Source: SURF-32 sp964648365
Lineage (GTDB): Bacteria; Planctomycetota; Phycisphaerae; UBA1845
Assembly (NCBI GenBank): GCA_964648365.1
Contig: CAZYLK010000047.1
Span: forward strand, 1 to 34,811
Length of the DNA: 34,811 bases
Reading direction: 5' to 3'
Numbering within the stretch: the first letter of the stretch is position 1; every line of letters starts with the position of its first letter. Below are positions 21,783-28,065 of this stretch, one piece after another. Below the pieces are notes generated by a model that saw only the letters and a program-made list of their open reading frames with translations, searched no databases and was not told the DNA's origin. A program made the position numbers and the translations under genes.

Positions 21783-23711
21783 CTACGGCAAATCCCTCAC
21801 GCCCGCTCCCGCGGCTGCGATGGCCGTTCGGACGGCTCGCGTGGTCGGACCCGTTCGCGGCGTCTTCTTCCCGTTCGACTCGGAAGTCTCGAAGGGCGCG
21901 TGGCGGTCCTGCTTCCACCAGTGCGAGACGACCTCGTCGGTATCGTTGCCGGGGACGCTCTGGGACCACAGGCGGAAGAAGTCCACGTTGGCGCTCTGCG
22001 GGCTGCGGGCGGGCATGTCGATCAGCGTTCTCAGCGGCATCAGGACCGCGTCACCGATGACGAAGCCCTCGCCGGGTTTGAGCACCGGCAGCATGTCGAT
22101 CAGGTTGGCGAAGTGGTCGCTGACGACCTTGGCAATGTAATTCTGGTCCTCCGGGTTGCTCAGCCGCAGGGCGACCATGTTGTTGCATTGGGCGAGCACG
22201 GTCTCGGAGAGTTCCGACGGCCGCTGCGAGACGACCATCGCGCTGACGCCGTACTTGCGGCCTTCCTTGGCGACCCGCTCGACCGCCTTCTTGGCGAAGC
22301 AGCGCCGGCCCTCGACCCGCGGGATGTAGTTGTGGGCTTCCTCAAAGACCATCAGCAGCGGGTGCCGCCGTTCGGAGGGCGTCCAGAAGTTCAGCTCGAA
22401 CAGCAGCCGCGTCAGCACCGCCACGGTGATGTCCACGATCTCGAACGGGATGCCCGACAGGTCGATGATCGTCAGGTTGCTGCGCGGCGCGACCCGGCCG
22501 GTCAGCAGCTTGATCAGGTGGTTGAGGACGTTGGACATCTGCCCGGCGTTGTTGTCGTCGCCGAGCTGGTCACGGAAGAATCGGGACTGCTGCGCGTGCT
22601 CGACGGGGCGGAGCATGAACGAGTACCGCCGGTCGTTGAGGCGGGTATCGATCTTGTCGATCATGCCGACCAGTTTCGCGTGATAGAGCGGATGGGGCGT
22701 TTCCCCCTCGGGGTTGCCGCGATTGAACTGGCAGCGGCGCTCCCGCATCAGCTTGTGCTGTTCGATCGGCTCCAGCGACCGAAGGGCAAGCTGGGCGAAG
22801 GCCAGGTTTTCAGCATTGAGAACGAACCGGGCCTCGTTGAGGTTCTGGGCATAGTCGTGCAGCCGCTCCAGCGAGAAGTAGATGGGCGTGTCTACGGTCA
22901 GCGATCGGGTCAGGCCCAGATCCTTGGCGGCGTCCTTCTTGAAGTCCAGCAGGGCCGAACGCAGGAACGAGATCTGGCTGGAGATGTGGAGCGGGTTCGA
23001 CTCGTCCACGAAAAGGGCCTCGATCTCCTCGTATTTCAGCAGCCAGTAGGGCAGGACGAGTTCGTCGGCGCCCAGGTAGGTCACGTTCGCGTCCACCTGC
23101 CCGTCTTCGTCCGAAAACGCGGCCTTGTACTCGCCGTGCATGTCGAAGAGGACGACCTGCGTCTGCGGCAGGTCGAGGGCTTCCTGGATGATGCGGGCGG
23201 TGGCACAGCTCTTACCCGAGCCGCTGTTGCCGACCACGGCGGCGTGCTTGGCGAAGAACTCGGAGCCCATGATCCGCACCTCAAACTCGGTGTTGAGGGC
23301 GAACTGGCCCAGTCGGAACGCGGCCGGGTAGTCGTGAGAATCCGCCAGGACGTCCTGTGCCCCGAAGATCATGGCGAAGTCGTCGTGCGTCGCGACGCAG
23401 ACCTCGTCGCCGATCAGCGGGTAGGCGTTGACGCCACGAGCGAAGCGCGCCCCGTGCATCTCGCCCAGAAGCTGGACCTGCATCGTCAGGCGCGGCGCTA
23501 CCTCGTCGGCTGTGGCCGGCTCCGTTTCCACGCGGGTGACGAACGCGACCAGGACGCGATCGCGCCCCTGAATCGTGACGTAGGAGCCGAGTTGCCCGAC
23601 CGAGTAGGATCGGGTCGCGTGCTGGATCTCGCGTTCGCGTCCGACGGTCAACTCGACATCCACCGACCCGCTGGTGACGCCGATCACTCGGCCGATTTTC
23701 AGGGGATTCAT
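21783..23711 (-). CDS. HerA-like DNA-translocase ATPase (DUF87)
   Basis: This is a hexameric FtsK/HerA-type ATPase of 642 aa. The N-terminal 110 residues are a HAS-barrel-like domain (IGRVIGVTSGSVDVEL...). Walker A is GNSGSGKS (161-168). Walker B is LLMVFEEAHNY (Glu457/Glu458). The downstream block YGVSAMVVSQRPSELSETVLAQCNN matches the HerA sensor/arginine region. It ends with a basic, low-complexity tail. The start is the ATG at 23711 with cgagg 8 nt upstream; the upstream extension is Arg-rich noise. HerA usually works with the nuclease NurA in end resection, or with Sir2 or other nucleases in phage defence; none is adjacent. It is convergent with the ParA/glycogen-binding gene, 97 bp apart, so the two are not an operon. 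Confidence 0.92.
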   Translation of the reverse strand: MNPLKIGRVIGVTSGSVDVELTVGREREIQHATRSYSVGQLGSYVTIQGRDRVLVAFVTRVETEPATADEVAPRLTMQVQLLGEMHGARFARGVNAYPLIGDEVCVATHDDFAMIFGAQDVLADSHDYPAAFRLGQFALNTEFEVRIMGSEFFAKHAAVVGNSGSGKSCATARIIQEALDLPQTQVVLFDMHGEYKAAFSDEDGQVDANVTYLGADELVLPYWLLKYEEIEALFVDESNPLHISSQISFLRSALLDFKKDAAKDLGLTRSLTVDTPIYFSLERLHDYAQNLNEARFVLNAENLAFAQLALRSLEPIEQHKLMRERRCQFNRGNPEGETPHPLYHAKLVGMIDKIDTRLNDRRYSFMLRPVEHAQQSRFFRDQLGDDNNAGQMSNVLNHLIKLLTGRVAPRSNLTIIDLSGIPFEIVDITVAVLTRLLFELNFWTPSERRHPLLMVFEEAHNYIPRVEGRRCFAKKAVERVAKEGRKYGVSAMVVSQRPSELSETVLAQCNNMVALRLSNPEDQNYIAKVVSDHFANLIDMLPVLKPGEGFVIGDAVLMPLRTLIDMPARSPQSANVDFFRLWSQSVPGNDTDEVVSHWWKQDRHAPFETSESNGKKTPRTGPTTRAVRTAIAAAGAGVRDLP

Positions 23712-23960
23712 CCGATTGCCTCGTGGAATTGCGGCCGTGCCGCCCGACTGGCCGCGTGACGCGCGGTCCCGGGGCGCGGAGCCGAATGCCTTCCTATTCT
23801 CGGTTACGCCGAGACGGTTCCGGGCGAACGGCACGGTGATCGGACGCAACGACGAAGCGCCGGCGTGATAATCTCCGGGCGGGCGTTGAGCCGACCGCGT
23901 GCCCCTTCCGGCGATCGATGTCGCGCCTGTGAATTGCGCAAAAAAAGTACGGCGAGGGAC

Positions 23961-23990
23961 TTGCCAAGGGAGGGGGTGCGATGATACAAT
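23961..23990 (+). promoter_or_regulatory. Probable sigma70-type promoter of a candidate small RNA
   Basis: TTGCCA (23961-23966) and TACAAT (23985-23990) are separated by 18 nt. The -10 is identical to that of the L31 promoter. Transcription would start near 23997. Nothing is recognised between the HerA start (23711) and this site except A-rich sequence at 23938-23950. Confidence 0.5.
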
Positions 23991-23996
23991 CGTGTG

Positions 23997-24223
23997 CCTG
24001 CGGGCGCTGCCGACGTAAGGTGCCGGTGTCACGGCCGATTCGTGGGTTGAAGCAGGCGGGATGCGTCCGGCCGGTGCGGAGTGTCGCGACCGGGCGGGGC
24101 GCAAGGGCGCAGGTGAATCGCGAGGCGGTCGAGAAAATCGTGGCGATAGTTCCGCCGCGAGACTTAAGACCCGAGGCGCGAGTTTCGATGACAATTAACA
24201 CGGGTGCGTTCCACGCACCTTTT
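23997..24223 (+). ncRNA. Candidate structured small RNA, about 227 nt
   Basis: The segment has a good promoter in front and ends in a compact terminator-like hairpin (ggtgcgt-tcc-acgcacc then tttt, 24203-24223). It is G+C-rich with several local hairpins. It does not show the hallmark motifs of RNase P RNA, tmRNA or the bacterial SRP RNA, and I cannot show it is 6S RNA. A competing reading is a small ORF (23981-24259, 92 aa, ggagg before its ATG), but its ATG lies inside the promoter and the product is Arg-rich and unlike known proteins. Confidence 0.35.
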
Positions 24224-24244
24224 GTGAAACGGACTTCCACTCGC

Positions 24245-24297
24245 TGCGGCACCCTATGACCGCGCCAAAACTCTACAGGGTGCCGCACGCCTTTTTT
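24245..24297 (+). terminator. Strong Rho-independent terminator
   Basis: The 11-bp perfect arms tgcggcaccct (24245-24255) and agggtgccgca (24277-24287) are followed by cgcctttttt. A second ggcaccc follows at 24300-24306, allowing an alternative pairing with gggtgcc. It would end read-through from the candidate RNA. No gene is seen from here to the tRNA at 24531. Confidence 0.7.
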
Positions 24298-24530
24298 ACG
24301 GCACCCGTCCTCCCAGCGAGCGTTGACGCCTGCCTGCAACCGACATCGACCCAGCGGCGGTAGTCTGATCGCTCATGCGACTTGACCGGCTTCGCCTTTC
24401 GTCTGATGATTGACCCGGGCGGCTGTTGCCGACCGATGGGCGTTCTTGGCGTCCTCCGGTGGGTTGACGCCTCCCCGACTGGCCCGACCTGAGGGCGAAG
24501 GCATGGTACCAGAATCCGGTGCCGGCTCCT

Positions 24531-24617
24531 GGAGCGGTGTCCGAGTGGCTGAAGGGACCGCACTGGAAATGCGGTGTGCGGGAAACTGCACCGAGGGTTC
24601 GAATCCCTCCCGCTCCG
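24531..24617 (+). tRNA. tRNA-Ser (anticodon GGA)
   Basis: The acceptor ggagcgg (24531-24537) pairs with ccgctcc (24610-24616), with discriminator G at 24617. The D arm is ccgagtggctgaaggg. The anticodon stem ccgca/tgcgg holds the loop ctggaaa, anticodon GGA. A long variable arm (tgtgcgggaaactgcacc) is typical of class II serine tRNA. The T arm is gagggttcgaatccctc. CCA is not encoded. This tRNA reads UCC and UCU codons. Confidence 0.97.
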
Positions 24618-24957
24618 ATTTGGCCGGATGTGGCTGCGGCGGCGTCGCTCACGTCGCGATCGGCCGCGTCGCACGGTCCCGGGCAGCGAGGCCGTGGTCG
24701 GCCGGGGTTCCCCGGCTCCCCGTGTCATCAGGTGGCACGGAGGGCACGAGGCGGCACGGGTAGCATGTGGTGGCACGGTCTCGTCTTCGAGGCCGTGGTG
24801 GATGCGCCGGCTTCCGCTGGGCTTCGGGATCGCATCGCAGTGCAACGGCCTGCCCTCGGCAGATCGGGCTGCGCGTGCCACGCGGGCCAATGGCCGGTTG
24901 GTCAACCGGCTCGCGGCGGCACCCGTTTGCGGCCCCTTGCGGACCGGGTCGCCCTGT
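24618..24957. other. Gene-free stretch with short palindromes
   Basis: There is no convincing coding frame between the tRNA and the L31 promoter. It holds ggcac-rich direct repeats near 24733-24775, an imperfect cacggtctc/gaggccgtg hairpin near 24775-24800, and a perfect 8-2-8 palindrome (gccggttg-gt-caaccggc, 24893-24910). The last has the architecture of the REP-like elements elsewhere in the window. Confidence 0.6.
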
Positions 24958-24985
24958 TTGACGCGGCGGGCGGGGCGCCTACAAT
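24958..24985 (+). promoter_or_regulatory. Sigma70-type promoter of rpmE
   Basis: TTGACG (24958-24963) and TACAAT (24980-24985) are separated by 16 nt, close to consensus. Transcription would start near 24992, about 60 nt before the L31 start codon. Confidence 0.75.
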
Positions 24986-25052
24986 ACGCGGCTCGAATGG
25001 CGAGCGCCGCGCCGGGCAGGGTCCGGGAGTCCGGCCGCTCGGGAGTTGGACG

Positions 25053-25349
25053 ATGAAGAAAGATATCCACCCGAATTACCGCGAAGTCGTCTTCCACGAC
25101 GTGGGCGCCGACGTGAAATTCGTCACCCGATCGACCGTCAAGACCGATAAGACGATCGAGTACGAAGGCAAGAAGTACCCGCTGGTGACGCTGGAAATCT
25201 CCAGCGCGTCGCATCCCTTCTACACGGGTCAACAGAAGTTCGTCGACTCGATGGGGCGCGTGGACCGCTTCACCAAGAAGTACGGCGGCGAATACTTCGC
25301 CAAGCCGGCAGCCGACAAGAAGAAGACGAAGTTCAAGAAGCGCATTTAG
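25053..25349 (+). CDS. rpmE2: 50S ribosomal protein L31, type B
   Basis: This 98-aa protein of the large ribosomal subunit starts MKKDIHPNYREVVFHDVGA and contains ASHPFYTGQQKFVDSMGRVD and FTKKYG, diagnostic of L31. It lacks the zinc-binding Cys residues, so it is the zinc-independent type B form. The Lys-rich tail is normal. The start is the ATG at 25053 with gggag 7 nt upstream. It is a single-gene unit: promoter 60 nt upstream and a strong terminator just after. In many bacteria type B replaces the zinc form under zinc limitation. Here no Zur site is obvious and it may be the only L31; that is inference. Confidence 0.96.
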   Translation: MKKDIHPNYREVVFHDVGADVKFVTRSTVKTDKTIEYEGKKYPLVTLEISSASHPFYTGQQKFVDSMGRVDRFTKKYGGEYFAKPAADKKKTKFKKRI

Positions 25350-25375
25350 CTGCGCCTCGCGTGGACTTTCCATAT

Positions 25376-25410
25376 CACGTGCGCCCGTTCCGGGCGCCGT
25401 GTTTTTTTTT
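25376..25410 (+). terminator. Rho-independent terminator of rpmE
   Basis: cacg-t-gcgcccg pairs with cgggcgc-cgtg (11 bp with one bulged base) around loop ttc, and is followed by nine T residues. Confidence 0.93.
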
Positions 25411-25468
25411 GGCGGATTGACGGGGGGTGTTGCCGCCGGGGTCGCGCCGAGCGTGCCGTCTCCCCCGA

Positions 25469-25662
25469 GCCCCGCCTTTCAAGGCGGGAGTTCGCCCGAA
25501 AAACGATCTGGCGGCCTCGCGACGTGTGCGCAACGCGCGCTTCCGCCCGCCTTGATAGGCGGAGCCCAGAGTCGCCTTGAAATGCGAGGTCCGACGCGGT
25601 CCCCTCGCGACGCAGACTCCCGGCATGAATGCCGGGGTTCCGGCACGAATGCCGGGGCTCTG
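25469..25662 (+). repeat. Cluster of REP-like palindromes upstream of prfA
   Basis: Four short palindromes lie in the gap between the L31 terminator and prfA: cccgcctt-tc-aaggcggg (25471-25488), ccgcct-tgat-aggcgg (25547-25562), cccggcat-ga-atgccggg (25619-25636) and ccggca-cgaa-tgccgg (25640-25655). The last two form a direct repeat and end in ggctctgagg, the flank also seen at 15223. No promoter for prfA could be picked out here. Confidence 0.8.
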
Positions 25663-25682
25663 AGGGAACCCGGAGTGGAACC

Positions 25683-26774
25683 ATGTCTGACGAAGTGACA
25701 ACACGGTTGCTGGCCAAGCTGTCGGAGCTGTCCGGCCGGTACGACGACTTGATGGGGCAGATGAACGACCCCGCCGTCGCGTCCAACCCCGCCCGCAGCG
25801 CCGAGATCGGCAAGGAGATGGGGCGGTTGCGGCGGCTGGTGGATCCGTACCGGGGCCTGCGGACGGTCGGCGACCAGCTTGACGCGGCCGCCGCACTGAT
25901 GACCGACAAGTCTCAGGACGCGGAGCTGCGCGAGCTTGCCGCGGAGGAGGCGTCCGACCTGCGCGGCCGGTACGACGAACTGCTCGAAGACCTGAAGGAG
26001 CGGATCGTCATGGACGACGACTCCGCCATTTCGTCGCTGATCCTGGAAATCCGCGCCGGCACCGGTGGCGACGAGGCTGCTCTCTTCGTCCGCGACCTGT
26101 ACGAGATGTACCTGCGTTTCTGCGAAACGCACCGGCTCAAGGTCGAAGTGCTGGACCAGGGCGGGGCGGACAGCGGGGGGCTTAAGGAAGTGGTGCTCAG
26201 CATCAAGGGCGACCGGGTCTACCGGATGCTGGGCTACGAGGGCGGCGGGCATCGCGTGCAGCGCGTGCCGGAGACGGAGGCCCAGGGCCGCATCCACACC
26301 TCCGCGGCCACGGTGGCGGTGCTGCCGGAGCCGGAGGAGATCAACATCGAGATCAACTGGGAAAAAGACGTCGAGGAGTTCGTCTCCCGCGCCGGCGGCC
26401 CCGGAGGACAGAACGTTAACAAGGTCTCCTCGGCCATCCGCCTGGTTCACAAGGAGACGGGCATCACGGTTTCCATGCGCGACGAAAAGAGCCAGCACAA
26501 GAACCGGGCCAAGGGCCGGCGGCTGATGCTCTCGCGCGTGTACGACCACTACCGCAGCAAGGAAGTGGCCGCCCGCGACAGCGCCCGCAAAACCATGATC
26601 GGCAGCGGCGACCGCTCCCAGCGCATCCGCACCTACAACTTCCCCCAGAACCGCGTCACCGACCACCGCATCGGCCAGGACTTCAACCTGGAGCGCGTCA
26701 TAGAAGGCGACCTGGACGCCCTGGTCGAGGCGCTGCAGACGCACGATAAGGAGCAGCGCTTGAAGAACCTTTGA
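25683..26774 (+). CDS. prfA: Peptide chain release factor 1
   Basis: RF1 reads UAA and UAG stop codons and triggers peptide release. The protein has 363 aa, normal for the family. The codon-reading PxT motif is PET at residues 196-198 (RVPETEAQGRIHTS), which separates RF1 from RF2 (SPF). The catalytic GGQ is at 241-243 (AGGPGGQNVNKVSSAIR). The conserved block SMRDEKSQHKNRAKG follows. The N-terminal helical domain is intact. The start is the ATG at 25683, with cggag about 9 nt upstream. A methyltransferase gene (prmC) often follows prfA, but here the gene is followed by an octamer repeat and no prmC. It is therefore a single gene. Confidence 0.97.
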   Translation: MSDEVTTRLLAKLSELSGRYDDLMGQMNDPAVASNPARSAEIGKEMGRLRRLVDPYRGLRTVGDQLDAAAALMTDKSQDAELRELAAEEASDLRGRYDELLEDLKERIVMDDDSAISSLILEIRAGTGGDEAALFVRDLYEMYLRFCETHRLKVEVLDQGGADSGGLKEVVLSIKGDRVYRMLGYEGGGHRVQRVPETEAQGRIHTSAATVAVLPEPEEINIEINWEKDVEEFVSRAGGPGGQNVNKVSSAIRLVHKETGITVSMRDEKSQHKNRAKGRRLMLSRVYDHYRSKEVAARDSARKTMIGSGDRSQRIRTYNFPQNRVTDHRIGQDFNLERVIEGDLDALVEALQTHDKEQRLKNL

Positions 26775-27121
26775 GTAGCGGAAGGGAGTGAGGGAGTAAG
26801 GGAGTGAGGGAGTGAGGGAAGAGGGGTAGGCGAGGTACACGCATGACCACGCGCCCACGCCTGCCGGCGAGACCTGCCACTCCGACCCCCGGCAGCCATT
26901 CCGGGAGTAAGGGAGCGGTGGGAGTACTTGGGTCAAGCGGGTCGGCAGGCAGCGCCGCTCTCTCCCTGGCGGCGCCGCCCGTCGGAGTTTGTCGTAGATC
27001 GGCCTTCCGAGTTCACGGGCGGCGGGACGCAGGCCCCTCGCGCTGCGTCTCCAGCACGCCCGCGGGATCTCGGAGGCTAACTGAATCACCCTGCCCCGAA
27101 CTGGCGCGGCCGGCGAGCGGT
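26775..27121. other. Gene-free stretch after prfA
   Basis: The first 48 bases hold the octamer repeat (26780-26822), and a partial copy lies at 26903-26925 (gggagtaaggg...). The rest has no convincing coding frame, RNA gene or terminator that I can support. Apparent reading frames here are G+C-rich noise or read from the repeat. Confidence 0.6.
26780..26822 (+). repeat. Octamer simple repeat, second copy
   Basis: gggagtga/gggagtaa units lie between gcggaa and gaag, starting 6 bp after the prfA stop. It is the reverse complement of the block at 13838-13880 with the order of variant units changed. In both places the GGAAGGGAG strand is the coding strand of the gene just upstream. Confidence 0.85.
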
Positions 27122-27856
27122 TCACGCCCGGCGGCGTGGGTGGGCTGCGACCATTCCTCCGCCCAGCAGTCCCAGCAGGGCCGCGCCGGGTGACGGCACC
27201 GGATTGAACTCCATCTCCCAGAAGCCGTTGGCCGACACCGTCGCGCCATTGTGCGTCGAGTTCTGGATGAAATAGTTGGTAAAAATCTCGTACCGGTGGC
27301 CTGGGATCAGGCTTCCGCTCAGGCTGCCCGTAAAAAGGTTTCCGTTGTCGCCATTGCTTCCCCCCAGGATATAGTGCTTGTCAATGCCGGCGACGCTGTT
27401 CTGCGTGCTCTGAAACAAAAACACGCCATCGTCACGATCATAGAGCGAAACCTGCATGTGGGATCGGGAGGTTCCGTTCTGGCGGTACTCGCCGCGGAAT
27501 ACGAACGGCATGTCGCTGGTGGCGGTGAACCGAAGCGACTGCGTGACGTGATCAGCCAGGTCGCTCAGCCCGGAATCGACCAGGGCGTGATCATACTCAA
27601 GCCGGAGCGTCGGCGCCGCGCCGTCGACGATATTGTACCGCGTTTCCGCCCGAATCTGACTTCCGGCGGTGACCACGTGGGTGGGCGTAAACGGGGTGAC
27701 GGCACTGGTGTCACTCTGGTAGTTGAAGGGACCATCAGCATCGCTGGCGATAGTGACAAGTTCCCAGTCCGTCACGTCCAGATCTGCAAAGCCGGCCGGC
27801 GCCAGGCCACACAGTACCACGGCAGTCACCGCAACGCGAGATATGCTCAGTCGCAT
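27122..27856 (-). CDS. Exported protein with PEP-CTERM-like sorting tail
   Basis: This 244-aa protein has an N-terminal signal peptide (LSISRVAVTAVVLCGLAPAGFA, in part) and a C-terminal tail VPSPGAALLGLLGGGMVAA followed by HPRRRA. That is the tripartite PEP-CTERM layout (short Pro motif, hydrophobic helix, Arg-rich end) in its planctomycete VPxPG variant. Such proteins are handled by an exosortase and displayed outside the cell. The mature part is strand-rich (LRLEYDHALVDSG, SLRFTATSDMPFVFRGEYRQ, SMPFVF-like strands) with no named domain. The start is the ATG at 27856 with aaggag 7 nt upstream. No exosortase is in the window. It lies 209 bp after the FG-GAP gene on the same strand. Confidence 0.85.
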   Translation of the reverse strand: MRLSISRVAVTAVVLCGLAPAGFADLDVTDWELVTIASDADGPFNYQSDTSAVTPFTPTHVVTAGSQIRAETRYNIVDGAAPTLRLEYDHALVDSGLSDLADHVTQSLRFTATSDMPFVFRGEYRQNGTSRSHMQVSLYDRDDGVFLFQSTQNSVAGIDKHYILGGSNGDNGNLFTGSLSGSLIPGHRYEIFTNYFIQNSTHNGATVSANGFWEMEFNPVPSPGAALLGLLGGGMVAAHPRRRA

Positions 27857-27945
27857 ACACAGCTCCTTTTCGCCTTCCCGATTCTCGCACCTATGAACTC
27901 AATCGCCAGGCCGCCGGGGCGAGACAGCGTCCGACCAGAACACTG

Positions 27946-27959
27946 ACATAAGGGACAGG
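27946..27959 (+). repeat. 14-bp direct repeat, copy 1
   Basis: acataagggacagg also occurs at 30848-30861 in the same orientation. The two copies bracket the FG-GAP gene. Such sequences can be remnants of insertion elements, but no transposase is present. Confidence 0.65.
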
Positions 27960-28065
27960 TGTGCAGCGGCGTCACGGCCGTTCATGGAAGGCTCCTCGCG
28001 CAGTCGGGCGCGCGGCGTCGACGGCGGACTGCAGCCGATGTCGCGCCGAACCTCATCATGCCCCG

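Noticed and set aside
21735..23759. 674-aa plus-strand frame opposite herA
   Set aside because: Shadow frame; the HerA motifs are on the minus strand.
23981..24259. 92-aa plus-strand ORF with ggagg before its ATG
   Set aside because: Its ATG lies inside a good promoter, the product is Arg-rich without recognisable features and it overlaps a terminator; kept only as an alternative to the small RNA.
24273..25373. Minus-strand frame of 366 aa containing SNPRCSFPHTAFPVRS-like sequence
   Set aside because: That segment is the translated reverse complement of tRNA-Ser, a classic false protein; the rest overlaps L31 antisense.
25479..27125. 548-aa minus-strand frame opposite prfA
   Set aside because: Antisense to RF1, with part read from the octamer repeat (SLTPSLPYSLTPF).
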